Below, piece after piece: positions 7,855 through 16,976 of a stretch of DNA of 64,000 nucleotides (positions are counted from its first letter, which is position 1; every line of letters starts with the position of its first letter). The DNA is from JAXDMK01 sp963765955. GTDB lineage: Bacteria > Actinomycetota > Acidimicrobiia > Acidimicrobiales > AC-14. Position numbers and translations under genes: made by a program. Below the pieces are notes generated by a model, which had not been told where the DNA came from, did no database searches, and saw only the letters and a list, made by a program, of their open reading frames with translations. The DNA is taken from assembly GCA_963765955.1 (NCBI GenBank), contig CAVXYA010000004.1, positions 124,001 through 188,000 of the forward strand, in the 5' to 3' direction.

Positions 7855-9726
7855 GTGAAAAAGCTCCTCCGCTCTCCCGCGTCCTACGTCCTGCTGGCCC
7901 TGCTGGGCGTCGTGGTGATCGGGACCCTCGCCCGCTCCGGCGACAAGCCGACCAAGCTGCGCCTCGACCAGTTCGAGCAGAAGGTGGCCGCCGGCGAGGT
8001 GCGCACCGCCACCATCGCCGACCGGGACGGGACGGTCTCGGGCGAGCTTCTCAACGGAGACAAGTACAAGGTCAACTACGTCCGCGACGACTCCGAGCAG
8101 CTGGGCGAGATCCTGCGCACGGCGGAGGTGCCGCCCGAGGTCAAGGTCGACCACCAGAAGGACCCGGTGTGGTGGGCCATCCTCCAGACCTTCCTGCCCG
8201 TCCTGCTCCTGGTCGGTGCCTTCATCTTCGTCATGAACTCCATGCAGGGCGGCGGCAGCCGGGTCATGCAGTTCGGCAAGGTCAAGGCCAAGCAGGTCTC
8301 GAAGGAGCAGACCAAGGTCACCTTCGCCGACGTCGCCGGGTGCGACGAGGCGGTCGAGGAGCTGCAGGAGATCAAGGAGTTCCTGGAGGCGCCGGCCAAG
8401 TTCATCGCCATCGGGGCCAAGATCCCCAAGGGCGTGCTGCTCTTCGGTCCCCCCGGCACCGGCAAGACGCTCCTGGCCCGGGCCGTGGCCGGCGAGGCGG
8501 GGGTGCCCTTCTTCTCCATCTCCGGCTCCGACTTCGTGGAGATGTTCGTAGGGGTGGGCGCCAGCCGGGTGCGCGACCTGTTCGAGCAGGCCAAGGCGTC
8601 GGCGCCGGCGATCGTGTTCGTCGACGAGATCGACGCCGTCGGGCGCCACCGGGGCGCGGGCATGGGCGGCGGGCACGACGAGCGGGAGCAGACCCTCAAC
8701 CAGCTGCTGGTGGAGATGGACGGCTTCGACACCAAGGCCGGCGTCATCCTCATCGCCGCCACCAACCGGCCCGACATCCTCGACCCGGCTCTCCTGCGGC
8801 CCGGTCGCTTCGACCGCCAGATCGTGGTCGACCGGCCCGACCTGGCCGGCCGGCGGGCCATCCTCAACGTCCACGCCAAGGGAAAGCCCCTGGCCAAGGG
8901 GGTCGACGTGGAGGTGCTGGCCCGGCGCACGCCCGGCTTCACCGGCGCCGACCTGGCCAACCTCATGAACGAGGCCGCCCTCCTCACCGCCCGGCGGGGC
9001 TTCAAGGAGATCGGCATGCCCCAGCTGGAGGATGCCATCGACCGGGTGATGGCCGGTCCCGAGCGCAAGTCCCGGATCATCTCCGAGAAGGAGAAGCGGG
9101 TCATCGCCTACCACGAGGGCGGCCACGCCCTGGTGGGCCACGCCCTCCCCGACGCCGACCCCATCCACAAGATCTCGATCATCGCCCGGGGCCGGGCTCT
9201 CGGCTGGACCCTCGCCCTGCCCACCGAGGACAAGTACCTCACCACCCGCTCGGCCCTGCTCGACCAGCTGGCCATGCTCCTGGGGGGGCGGACGGCCGAG
9301 GAGCTGATCTTCCAGGACCCCACCACCGGCGCCCAGAACGACATCGAGCGGGCCACCGCCATCGCCCGGGCCATGGTCACCGAGTACGGGATGAGCGACG
9401 AGATCGGGCCCCAGCAGCTCGGCGCCAAGGCGGGCGAGGTCTTCCTGGGCCGGGAGTACGGCAACCAGATCAACTACTCCCAGGAGGTGGCCGGCCACAT
9501 CGACTCCGAGGTCCGTCGGCTCATCGACGAGGCCCACGGCGAGGCCATGGAGGTCCTGGTCCAGCACCGCAAGGTGCTCGACAAGCTGGCCGAGGCCCTC
9601 ATGGAGAAGGAGACCCTCGACACCCCCGAGGTCATGGAGATCCTGGGCGAGGTCCCGGAGCGGCCCCGCCGGTCCACCAACGGGTCGGGCCCCACCACCA
9701 ACGTCCGCCCCATCAGCGCCAATTGA
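7855..9726 (+). CDS. ftsH: ATP-dependent zinc metalloprotease FtsH
   Basis: Membrane-bound AAA+ protease that degrades misfolded membrane and regulatory proteins. 623 residues from GTG 7855. Two membrane segments (about residues 9-24 and 105-125) bracket a short external domain. The AAA module has Walker A GPPGTGKT (near 200), Walker B VFVDEIDAVGR and the SRH arginines (RPGRFDRQ). The protease zinc site HEGGH is near residue 420. The TGA overlaps the folE TTG start, so folE may be coupled. Frame intact, standard length. Confidence 0.97.
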   Translation: MKKLLRSPASYVLLALLGVVVIGTLARSGDKPTKLRLDQFEQKVAAGEVRTATIADRDGTVSGELLNGDKYKVNYVRDDSEQLGEILRTAEVPPEVKVDHQKDPVWWAILQTFLPVLLLVGAFIFVMNSMQGGGSRVMQFGKVKAKQVSKEQTKVTFADVAGCDEAVEELQEIKEFLEAPAKFIAIGAKIPKGVLLFGPPGTGKTLLARAVAGEAGVPFFSISGSDFVEMFVGVGASRVRDLFEQAKASAPAIVFVDEIDAVGRHRGAGMGGGHDEREQTLNQLLVEMDGFDTKAGVILIAATNRPDILDPALLRPGRFDRQIVVDRPDLAGRRAILNVHAKGKPLAKGVDVEVLARRTPGFTGADLANLMNEAALLTARRGFKEIGMPQLEDAIDRVMAGPERKSRIISEKEKRVIAYHEGGHALVGHALPDADPIHKISIIARGRALGWTLALPTEDKYLTTRSALLDQLAMLLGGRTAEELIFQDPTTGAQNDIERATAIARAMVTEYGMSDEIGPQQLGAKAGEVFLGREYGNQINYSQEVAGHIDSEVRRLIDEAHGEAMEVLVQHRKVLDKLAEALMEKETLDTPEVMEILGEVPERPRRSTNGSGPTTNVRPISAN

Positions 9727-10310
9727 GCGGTCCCTCCCGAGTCTTCGATCACGGCCGGATCGAGAAGGCGGTCCGGGAGATCCTGGAGGCCATCGGGGAG
9801 GATCCCGACCGCGAGGGCCTGCGGCGCACGCCGGAGCGGGTGGCGAGCATGTTCGAGGAGATCTTCGCCGGTCTGGAGGAGTCACCCGGCGAGCACCTGG
9901 CCGTCACCTTCGCCGCCGACCACGACGAGATGATCATGGTCAAGGACATCCCGCTCTACAGCATGTGCGAGCACCATCTCGTCCCGTTCATCGGCGCCGC
10001 CCACGTGGCCTACATCCCGAACGAGGCGGGGCGGATCACCGGGCTGTCCAAGCTCGTCCGGCTGGTGGAGGCCTACGCCCGGCGACCCCAGGTGCAGGAG
10101 CAGCTCACCAGCCAGATCGCCGACGAGCTGGTCGGAGCGCTGCAGCCCCGGGGCGTGCTCGTCGTCATCGAGGCCGAGCACCTCTGCATGTCGATGCGGG
10201 GGGTGCAGAAGCCGGGTACCACCACCGTGACCTCGGCCGTGCGGGGCCTGTTCCGGGAGAACCAGGCCACCCGGGCGGAAGCGTTGCAGTTCATCCACGG
10301 TTCACGCTGA
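9723..10310 (+). CDS. folE: GTP cyclohydrolase I
   Basis: First step of folate synthesis: GTP to 7,8-dihydroneopterin triphosphate. 195 residues. The zinc/active-site motifs are present: MCEHHLVPFIGAAHVAYIP, and SMRGVQKPGTTT with the second zinc Cys in AEHLCMSMRG. The best start is TTG 9723 overlapping the ftsH stop; translation then begins LSGPSRVFDHGRIEKAVREI, in register with the family. First gene of the folate block that continues with folP. Confidence 0.94.
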   Translation: MSGPSRVFDHGRIEKAVREILEAIGEDPDREGLRRTPERVASMFEEIFAGLEESPGEHLAVTFAADHDEMIMVKDIPLYSMCEHHLVPFIGAAHVAYIPNEAGRITGLSKLVRLVEAYARRPQVQEQLTSQIADELVGALQPRGVLVVIEAEHLCMSMRGVQKPGTTTVTSAVRGLFRENQATRAEALQFIHGSR

Positions 10311-10336
10311 TCCGGCCCCCCGGTACGCTCTCCGAC

Positions 10337-11109
10337 GTGCGCCCGTTGGTGATGGGAGTCTTGAACGTGACTCCCGATTCGTTCTCCGACGGCGGCCGTT
10401 GGCTCGATCCCGAGGCGGCGGTGGCCCACGGCCTGGCGATGGTGGCCGAGGGGGCGGACGTGGTCGACGTCGGCGGCGAGAGCACCCGCCCGGGGGCGGA
10501 GCCGGTGCCCGAGGACGAGGAGGCCCGCCGGGTCCTGCCGGTGGTCGAGGCCCTCGCTCCCCACGTTCGGGTGTCGATCGACACCCGGCGGGCGGGGGTG
10601 GCCGAGAAGGCCGTCGCCGCCGGGGCCACGCTGGTGAACGACGTGTCGGCGTCGCTGGAACGGGTGGCGGCCGAGGCCGGCGTGGGCTGGGTGGCCATGC
10701 ACATGCGGGGCGAGCCCCGGACGATGCAACAGGCCCCCGCCTACGACGACGTGGTGGCCGAGGTGCGGGCGTTCCTGGTCGAGCGGGCGGAGCGGGCCCG
10801 GGAAGCGGGCGTGGAAGAGGTCTGGATCGACCCCGGGATCGGCTTCGGTAAGACGGCCGACCACAACCTGGCCCTGCTGCGAGGCCTGCGGTCGCTGGTC
10901 GCCACCGGCTGGCCGGTGCTGGTCGGCGCCAGCCGCAAGACCTTCCTCGGACTGGTGACGGCCGACGCGGGCGGGGCCATCCCCCCGCCGACGACCGGCT
11001 GGAGGCCTCGCTGGCGGCGGCGGTGTGGGCCGTCGACCAGGGGGCGGCCATGGTGCGGGTCCACGACGTGCGGCCGACGGTGCACGCCCTGCGCCTGGTG
11101 GCCTCGTGA
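10337..11109 (+). CDS. folP: Dihydropteroate synthase (one frameshift)
   Basis: Joins p-aminobenzoate to dihydropterin pyrophosphate; target of sulfonamides. From GTG 10337 the protein starts MRPLVMGVLNVTPDSFSDGG and has GESTRPGAE, the SIDTRRA strand, DPGIGFGKT and GASRKTFLG, all FolP signatures. The frame breaks in the C6 run at 10981-10986; adding one C restores DRLEASLAAAVWAVDQGAAM and a TGA at 11107-11109, giving 257 residues. The lost base is probably a sequencing error. The TGA overlaps the next gene's GTG. Confidence 0.92.
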
Positions 11110-11612
11110 AGGGCAAGTGGGCCACCGGGATCTCGCCCCGCAACTTCTCCTGGATCATCAAGGACCAGCTGGCGGTGAGCGAGCGACCGGGGGGCTATGC
11201 CCGGGCCCACCGTCCTATCCGCCGCCAGGAGGAGATCATCTGGATCCGGGAGCAGGGCTTCACCCGGGTGGTGTCGCTCCTCGGCTCGCCCCACAACCTG
11301 CACGCCTACGACGAGCTGGGCGTGGCGTGGGAGCACATCCCCTTCCGGGCCCACGACGACCCCCGGACGGTGCTGGCCGAGCTGTTCCCGAAGATGCGGA
11401 CGTGGCTGTCGGCGGGAGGCAAGATCCTGCTCCATCAGGAGGAGCTGAGCGACCGGGTGCTGGGCGCGGCCAGCGCCTACCTGGTGTACGCCGGCCTGGT
11501 GCCCGAGCATCCCCACGCCATCTCCATCGTGGAGCAGATCAGCCAGCGCCAGATGGGGCCACCGGGCCGGGAGCTGGTCGCCCTCGCCACGGAGCTCACC
11601 GAACCGGCGTAG
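11106..11612 (+). CDS. Dual-specificity-phosphatase-like protein with a degenerate active site
   Basis: 168 residues from GTG 11106 (GTGA overlap with folP). The sequence follows the tyrosine/dual-specificity phosphatase fold: RVVSLLGSPHNLHAYDELGV, then EHIPFRAHDDP (general-acid loop with Asp) and the strand GGKILLH before the P-loop. The catalytic HCx5R signature is replaced by HQEELSDR: the P-loop Arg remains but the nucleophilic Cys is Gln, so phosphatase chemistry is unlikely. Position inside the folate operon suggests a role tied to it, perhaps as a binding or scaffolding protein. The fold call is by reading only. Confidence 0.65.
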   Translation: MKGKWATGISPRNFSWIIKDQLAVSERPGGYARAHRPIRRQEEIIWIREQGFTRVVSLLGSPHNLHAYDELGVAWEHIPFRAHDDPRTVLAELFPKMRTWLSAGGKILLHQEELSDRVLGAASAYLVYAGLVPEHPHAISIVEQISQRQMGPPGRELVALATELTEPA

Positions 11613-11622
11613 GGCCCGTCCG

Positions 11623-12009
11623 ATGACAGACGCGGCCGACCCGACCGATCGGATCCAGTTGCGGGGGCTGCGGGTGCTGGGCGTCCACGGCGCCCTCCCC
11701 GAGGAGCAGGACCGGGCCCAGCCGTTCGAGGTCGACCTCGACGTGGAGGCCGACCTGTCGGTGGCGGGGGCCAGCGACCACCTGCCCGACACCGTCGACT
11801 ACGGGGCGCTGGCGGCGGCGGTGGCGGCGGTCGTCGGCGGCGAGCGCGTCCGCCTGCTCGAGCGGCTGGCCGACCGGGTGGCGGCGGGGGTGCTGGCGAC
11901 GGATGCCCGCATCCGGACCGTCACCGTCACCGTCCGCAAGCTTCGCCCGCCGGTGCCGGTGGACCTCGCCTCGGCCGGCGTCCGCATCACCCGCCGCTCC
12001 CCGGCGTGA
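11623..12009 (+). CDS. folB: Dihydroneopterin aldolase
   Basis: Cleaves 7,8-dihydroneopterin to 6-hydroxymethyl-dihydropterin plus glycolaldehyde. 128 residues: IQLRGLRVLGVHGALPEEQ (the conserved G-x-x-G-x-x-x-x-E lead), QPFEVDLDVEADL, HLPDTVDYGALA and the late EVRKLRPP-type strand (VTVRKLRPPVPVDL). Gly-Ala-Leu replaces the commoner Gly-Val-Leu/Tyr near the active Glu. It ends in TGA overlapping the folK GTG. Cytosolic, normally an octamer. Confidence 0.9.
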   Translation: MTDAADPTDRIQLRGLRVLGVHGALPEEQDRAQPFEVDLDVEADLSVAGASDHLPDTVDYGALAAAVAAVVGGERVRLLERLADRVAAGVLATDARIRTVTVTVRKLRPPVPVDLASAGVRITRRSPA

Positions 12010-12545
12010 CGGCTGGCCGAATGACAGGGGGCCGGCGGCGGGCGTTCCTCGGCCTCGGGTCGAACCTGGGGGACAGGATGGCGACCCTGCGGGCGGCGGT
12101 GGCGGGCCTGCCGGACGTGGTCGCGGTGTCGCCCGTCTACGAGACCGAGCCCGTCGGCGGGCCCGACGGCCAGCCGCCGTACCTCAACCTGGTGGTCGAG
12201 CTGGCGACCGCCCTGTCCCCCCGCCAGTTGCTGGACGTCGCCCGGCGGCTGGAAGCGGCCGCCGGCCGGGTACGAGCGGAGCGCTTCGGGCCTCGGACGC
12301 TCGACGTCGACGTCCTCCTGGTGGGCGACGAGGTGGTCGACGAGGCCGACCTTTGCGTCCCCCACCCCCGGATGGCCGGGCGGCGCTTCGTGGTCGTCCC
12401 CCTGGCCGACCTGGCGCCCGAGCTGGTGGGACCGGACTGGCTGGAGTCGGCGACGGGCGATGTCCGGCGGATCGGTAGGCTGGACGACGACGAACGGCAC
12501 CCGTCACATCACCCATCGGGGCCGGAACGTGAGGAGTCGACATGA
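12006..12545 (+). CDS. folK: 6-hydroxymethyl-dihydropterin pyrophosphokinase
   Basis: Transfers pyrophosphate from ATP to the pterin, feeding FolP. 179 residues: FLGLGSNLGDR at the N-terminus, YETEPVGGPDGQPPYLNLV, and the HPPK signature RFGPRTLDVDVLLVGDEVV with the two magnesium-binding Asp. The start is GTG 12006 (GTGA overlap) or ATG 12021. The C-terminal 25 residues, rich in Asp, His and Arg, are an unconserved tail. ATGA overlap with panC. Confidence 0.93.
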   Translation: MTAGRMTGGRRRAFLGLGSNLGDRMATLRAAVAGLPDVVAVSPVYETEPVGGPDGQPPYLNLVVELATALSPRQLLDVARRLEAAAGRVRAERFGPRTLDVDVLLVGDEVVDEADLCVPHPRMAGRRFVVVPLADLAPELVGPDWLESATGDVRRIGRLDDDERHPSHHPSGPEREEST

Positions 12546-13417
12546 GCGACCACAGGCCGCCCCGGGTGATCGACCGGGGCGACGTGCTGCGCAAGGAGCT
12601 CGACCGGGAGCGGGCCGCGGGCCGCACCGTCGGGCTGGTACCGACCATGGGCGCCCTCCACCCGGGCCACGCGTCCCTGATCGCCCGGTCGGCGGCGGAG
12701 TGCGACGTCACCGCCGTCACCATCTTCGTCAACCCGCTGCAGTTCGGCGTGGGCGAGGACTTCACCCACTACCCCCGGGACATGGCCCGAGATCTGGAGC
12801 TGGCCGGCGAGGCGGGCGCGGCGCTCGTCTTCGCCCCCCCGGTGGAGGAGATGTTCCCCGGGGGGCGGTCGGCCACCACGGTCAGCGTCGCCGGGTTGGC
12901 CGACGTTCTGGAGGGAGCCAGCCGCCCCGGCCACTTCGACGGCGTGGCCACCGTCGTGGCCCGCCTGCTCAACCTGGCCGGACCGTGCCGGGCCTACTTC
13001 GGCGAGAAGGACTTCCAGCAGCTCGCCGTCGTCCGCCGGATGGTGTCCGACCTGGCCCTGCCCGTCGCCGTCGTCGGGTGCCGCACCGTCCGCGACTCCG
13101 ACGGCGTCGCTTGGTCGAGCCGCAACGCCTACCTGTCGCCCGACGAACGCCGGGCCGCGACCGTGCTCGGGCGGGCCCTCGACGCCGCCACCGAGGCGAT
13201 CCGGGCCGGCGGGCGCAACGCGGGCGAGGTTCGCCGGCTGATGGCCGCCACCGTGGCCGCCGAACCGCTGGCCCTCCCCGACTACGCCGAGGTGGTCGAC
13301 CCCGACACCCTCGCCCCCATCGACCTGCTGGCGCCGGGCACCGAGGTCCGGCTGCTGGTGGCCGCCTGGGTGGGCGCCACCCGCCTCATCGACAACGTGG
13401 GGGTGACCGCCCCGTGA
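12542..13417 (+). CDS. panC: Pantothenate synthetase
   Basis: ATP-dependent ligation of pantoate and beta-alanine. 291 residues: GLVPTMGALHPGHASLI (the HxGH nucleotide-binding motif), TIFVNPLQFG, YFGEKDFQQLAVVRRM and the KMSKS-like SSRNAYLSPDER. ATG 12542 overlaps the folK stop. Next to panD, whose product beta-alanine is its substrate. Confidence 0.96.
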   Translation: MSDHRPPRVIDRGDVLRKELDRERAAGRTVGLVPTMGALHPGHASLIARSAAECDVTAVTIFVNPLQFGVGEDFTHYPRDMARDLELAGEAGAALVFAPPVEEMFPGGRSATTVSVAGLADVLEGASRPGHFDGVATVVARLLNLAGPCRAYFGEKDFQQLAVVRRMVSDLALPVAVVGCRTVRDSDGVAWSSRNAYLSPDERRAATVLGRALDAATEAIRAGGRNAGEVRRLMAATVAAEPLALPDYAEVVDPDTLAPIDLLAPGTEVRLLVAAWVGATRLIDNVGVTAP

Positions 13418-13755
13418 ACCGGCGGATGATGAAGTCCAAGGTCCACCGGGCCACGGTCACGGGCGCCGACGTCGACTACGCCGGCTCCATCTCGATCGAC
13501 ACCGACCTCATGGCCCGGGCCGACATCCTGGAGTGGGAGCAGGTGGCGGTGCTCGACGTCGACAACGGCAACCGCTTCGAGACCTACGCCATCGCCGGCG
13601 GACCGGGCCAGGTGCAGCTCAACGGGGCCGCGGCCCGGCTGGTCGAGGTCGGCCACCGGGTGATCCTCGTCACCTACGCCGACTACGACGACGCCGAGCT
13701 GGTCGGCTTCGAGCCGGTGACGGTCAAGGTCGACGGCCGGAACCAGCCCCTGTGA
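13414..13755 (+). CDS. panD: Aspartate 1-decarboxylase
   Basis: Makes beta-alanine for PanC. The proenzyme self-cleaves between Gly and Ser in DYAGSISID to form the pyruvoyl cofactor on the new N-terminus; this site is intact. The family start MMKSKVHRATVTGAD is at ATG 13426 or 13429, while GTG 13414 overlaps the panC stop (GTGA) and would add four residues. The C-terminus VGFEPVTVKVDGRNQPL is ordinary. Cytosolic tetramer in the family. Confidence 0.94.
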   Translation: MNRRMMKSKVHRATVTGADVDYAGSISIDTDLMARADILEWEQVAVLDVDNGNRFETYAIAGGPGQVQLNGAAARLVEVGHRVILVTYADYDDAELVGFEPVTVKVDGRNQPL

Positions 13756-13765
13756 CGCCAGACCG

Positions 13766-15334
13766 GTGACGCTCGACCTGCTGGTGCTGGGCAGCGGCGT
13801 GGCCGGGCTGTCGGCCGCGGTCCAGGCCGTCACCGACCAGGGACTTCGAGTGGGCGTGCTCACCAAGGGCGACCTCGAGCAGACCGCCACCCGGTGGGCC
13901 CAGGGTGGGGTGGCGGCCGTGCTGGGGGGCGATCCCGACTCCACCGACCTCCACCTGGCCGACACCCTGGCCGCGGGCGCCGGCCTGTGCCACCCGGCGG
14001 CGGTGCGGCTGCTGGTCGACGAGGGGCCGGCCCGGGTCCAGAACCTGATCGCCCTGGGGGCGGTGTTCGACCAGGACGCCCACGGCCAGCTGGCCCTGGC
14101 CCGCGAGGGTGGGCACTCGGTCGCCCGGGTGGTGCACGCCGGCGGGGCGGCCACCGGCATCGAGATCGAGCGGGCCCTGGTGGAGGCGGTGCAGGCCACC
14201 GCGGCCTCGGTGATGGAGGAGTGGTTCGCGTTTGACCTGCTGATGGAGCACGGCCGCTGCCGAGGCGTGGTGGCCCTCGACCCGGCGGGCGTCCGCCACG
14301 AGGTGCGAGCCCATCACACCCTGCTCGCCACCGGCGGCTTCGGCCAGCTCTACGCCGTCACCACCAACCCGCCCCAGGCGACGGGCGACGGGGTGGCCAT
14401 GGCCCTGCGGGCCGGCGTCACCGTGGCCGACATGGAGTTCGTGCAGTTCCATCCCACGGCCCTGCACCATCCCCAGGTCCCCCGGCCCCTCCTCTCGGAG
14501 GCGCTGCGGGGGCACGGGGCCCTGGTCCGCGACGCCCGGGGCGACCGCTTCGTCGACGAGCTGGCCCCCCGCGACGTGGTGGCCCGGGCCATGGCCGCCC
14601 GCATGCTGGAGCAGGGCATCGACCACCTCTGGCTCGACGCCACCGGCCTCGAGCGCTTCGCCGAGCGCTTCCCCACCATCGCCGCCGCCCTCGAGGGGGC
14701 CGGCCTCGACCCCGCCACCGACTGGCTGCCGATCGCCCCTGCCGCCCACTACACGATCGGCGGCGTGGTCACCGACCTCGACGGGGCCACCGAGCTGCCC
14801 GGCCTGTGGGCGGCGGGAGAGGTGGCCTGCACGGGCGTGCACGGCGCCAACCGCCTGGCGTCCAACTCGCTGCTGGAGGGCATGGTGTTCGCAGCCCGGG
14901 TGGTCGAGGCCATCGAGCGGGGCCAGGACGGCCCCGAGCCCACCGGGATCATGGAGGCCGTCCTCCGCCCGGCCGGCGACCGGGACGACGAGCCCCTGCG
15001 GGTCCGGGCGCCCGGCGCCACCGCGGTCCCCCTCACCGGGCCGGCCGACGTCGCCAAGCTCCGCGGCGGGCTGCAGCGGGGCATGACCGTCTACGCCGGG
15101 GTGGTGCGGGACGAGGACACCCTCCAGCGGGCGGCGACCGTGATCGAGCAGGCGACGCCGGGCCGCGAGCCCGTGACGCCGGAGGACTGGGAGCACCGGA
15201 ACCTGCTCACCGTGGGCGGGGCGGTGGTGGCCGCGGCCCGGGCCCGCCTCGAGACCCGCGGCGCCCACACCCGCACCGACTACCCCGACGTCTCGGCTCG
15301 CTTCCAACGGCGGATCGTCGTGGTTCCCGAATGA
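13766..15334 (+). CDS. nadB: L-aspartate oxidase
   Basis: FAD enzyme oxidising aspartate to iminoaspartate, the first step of de novo NAD synthesis. 522 residues from GTG 13766. Dinucleotide-binding LVLGSGVAGLSAAV at the N-terminus, the substrate/FAD stretch TRWAQGGVAAVLGGDPDS, HPTALHHPQ, AAHYTIGGVVTDL and GANRLASNSLLEGMVF. It precedes nadC with an ATGA overlap. nadA is not present in this run and must be elsewhere if the pathway is complete. Confidence 0.95.
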   Translation: MTLDLLVLGSGVAGLSAAVQAVTDQGLRVGVLTKGDLEQTATRWAQGGVAAVLGGDPDSTDLHLADTLAAGAGLCHPAAVRLLVDEGPARVQNLIALGAVFDQDAHGQLALAREGGHSVARVVHAGGAATGIEIERALVEAVQATAASVMEEWFAFDLLMEHGRCRGVVALDPAGVRHEVRAHHTLLATGGFGQLYAVTTNPPQATGDGVAMALRAGVTVADMEFVQFHPTALHHPQVPRPLLSEALRGHGALVRDARGDRFVDELAPRDVVARAMAARMLEQGIDHLWLDATGLERFAERFPTIAAALEGAGLDPATDWLPIAPAAHYTIGGVVTDLDGATELPGLWAAGEVACTGVHGANRLASNSLLEGMVFAARVVEAIERGQDGPEPTGIMEAVLRPAGDRDDEPLRVRAPGATAVPLTGPADVAKLRGGLQRGMTVYAGVVRDEDTLQRAATVIEQATPGREPVTPEDWEHRNLLTVGGAVVAAARARLETRGAHTRTDYPDVSARFQRRIVVVPE

Positions 15335-16213
15335 CCGGCGTGCATCCGCCGATGGGCGCGGTGCGGGAGGCGGTGGCCCAGGCCCTGGCCGAGGACATCG
15401 GCGCTCTCGGCGACCTCACCAGCGCCCTCCTGCCGCCCCAGGCGGTGGTGACGGCCGACCTGGTGCCTCGGGCCGAAGGCGTGCTCGCCGGACGACGGGC
15501 GGCGACCGAGGCGGTCGCTCAGGTCGATCCCCTGGTGAAGGTCCACTGGCGGGCCGACGACGGCCAGCGGGTCACGGCCGGCCAGCCCATCGCCACCATG
15601 GACGGTCCCCTGTCCGCCATCCTGATGGCCGAGCGCACGGCCCTCAACTTCCTGTGCCACCTGTCGGGCATCGCCACCCTCACCCGGCGCTACGCCGACG
15701 CCGCCGCCCCCCGGGCGTTCGTCCGGGACACCCGCAAGACCACCCCCGGCCTGCGGGCCCTGGAGAAGGCGGCGGTGCGGGCCGGCGGGGGCCTCAACCA
15801 CCGGGCCAGCCTGTCCGACGGGATCCTGGTCAAGGACAACCACCTGGCCGGCATCTCCATCGAGGCGGCGGTGGCCAAGGCTCGGGTCCTCTACCCGGGG
15901 CGACCGGTGCAGGTGGAGTGCGACTCCCTCCGCCAGGCCCAGGTGGCGGCCACCGTCGGGGCCGACCTCCTCCTCCTCGACAACATGGCTCCCGACGACG
16001 TGGCCCGGTGCGTGACCGCCCTCCGCCAGGCGGGGTACTCGGGCACCGTCGAGGTGTCGGGGGGCGTCACCCTCGAGAACGTGCCCGCCTACGCCGCGGC
16101 CGGGGCCCAGCTCATCTCGGTCGGCGCTCTCACCCACTCCGCCCCCATCCTCGACATCGGCCTCGACATCGGGCGTCGACCTCGACGCCGGCGGCGGCCA
16201 GGGCCTCGGCTGA
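15331..16213 (+). CDS. nadC: Nicotinate-nucleotide pyrophosphorylase (C-terminal frameshift)
   Basis: Converts quinolinate plus PRPP to nicotinate mononucleotide. From ATG 15331: AEDIGALGDLTS, LNFLCHLSGIATLT, RDTRKTTPGLRALEK, KDNHL, DLLLLDNM and EVSGGVTLENV, all family signatures. After LDIGLDIG the frame opens through coaX, which is implausible. Removing one G of GGG at 16171-16173 gives VDLDAGGGQGLG and a TGA at 16211-16213, two bases before the coaX ATG, for 293 residues. Confidence 0.92.
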
Positions 16214-16214
16214 C

Positions 16215-16976
16215 ATGCTCCTCGCCATCGACGCCGGCAACACCCAGACCGTCCTCGGCCTGTACGACGGGACCGAGCTGCTCGACACGTGGCGCATCGC
16301 CACCAACGCCGAGCGCACCTCCGACGAGCACGTCCTGCTCGTCATCCAGTTCCTGTCCCAGCGGGGCTCGGGGCTGGGCGACCTCACCGGGCTGGTGCTC
16401 TCGTCGACCGTCCCCCGCCTCACCGCCGTCCTGCGGGAGATGGCCACCCGCTACCTCGAGCTCACTGCGGTCGTGCTCGAGCCGGGCACCCGCAGCGGGA
16501 TGCCGATCCTGTACGACAACCCCCGCCAGGTCGGTCCCGACCGCATCGCCAACGCGGTGGGCGCCTTCGACCTCTACGGGGGGCCCACGCTGGTCGTCGA
16601 CTTCGGCACCGCCACCACCATCGACGCCACGTCGGCGGCCGGCGAGTACCTCGGCGGCGCCATCCTCCCCGGCATCGAGATCAGCCTCGACGCCCTCTTC
16701 GACCGGGCCGCGGCCCTGTCGTGGGTCGAGCTGGTCCCGCCCCGGCGGGTGATCGGCAAGAACACACCCGAGTCCATCCAGTCGGGCGTGCTGTTCGGGT
16801 TCGCGGCCGCCGTCGACGGGCTGTGCCGGCGCTTCGAGGCCGAGCTGGGGACGTGCATGATCGTGTCCACCGGCGGCCTGGGTGGCCTCATGGCCCCGTT
16901 GTCGGAGTGCATCCAGCGCCACGACCCGTGGCTCACCCTCCACGGCCTGCGCCTCATCTACGAGCTGAACAAGTGA
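16215..16976 (+). CDS. coaX: Type III pantothenate kinase
   Basis: Phosphorylates pantothenate, the first committed CoA step, without feedback inhibition by CoA. 253 residues from ATG 16215: MLLAIDAGNTQTVLGLYDG (phosphate-binding loop of the ASKHA fold), DNPRQVGPDRIANAVGAF, VVDFGTATTIDA and GGAILPGIEISLDALF. It sits after the pan and nad genes in the same run, and its stop overlaps the lysS GTG. Confidence 0.95.
   Translation: MLLAIDAGNTQTVLGLYDGTELLDTWRIATNAERTSDEHVLLVIQFLSQRGSGLGDLTGLVLSSTVPRLTAVLREMATRYLELTAVVLEPGTRSGMPILYDNPRQVGPDRIANAVGAFDLYGGPTLVVDFGTATTIDATSAAGEYLGGAILPGIEISLDALFDRAAALSWVELVPPRRVIGKNTPESIQSGVLFGFAAAVDGLCRRFEAELGTCMIVSTGGLGGLMAPLSECIQRHDPWLTLHGLRLIYELNK

Noticed and set aside
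16171..16752. Extension of nadC in its raw frame to 16752
   Set aside because: It would overlap most of coaX with an Arg/Pro/Ser-rich tail; a one-base correction ends nadC just before coaX.
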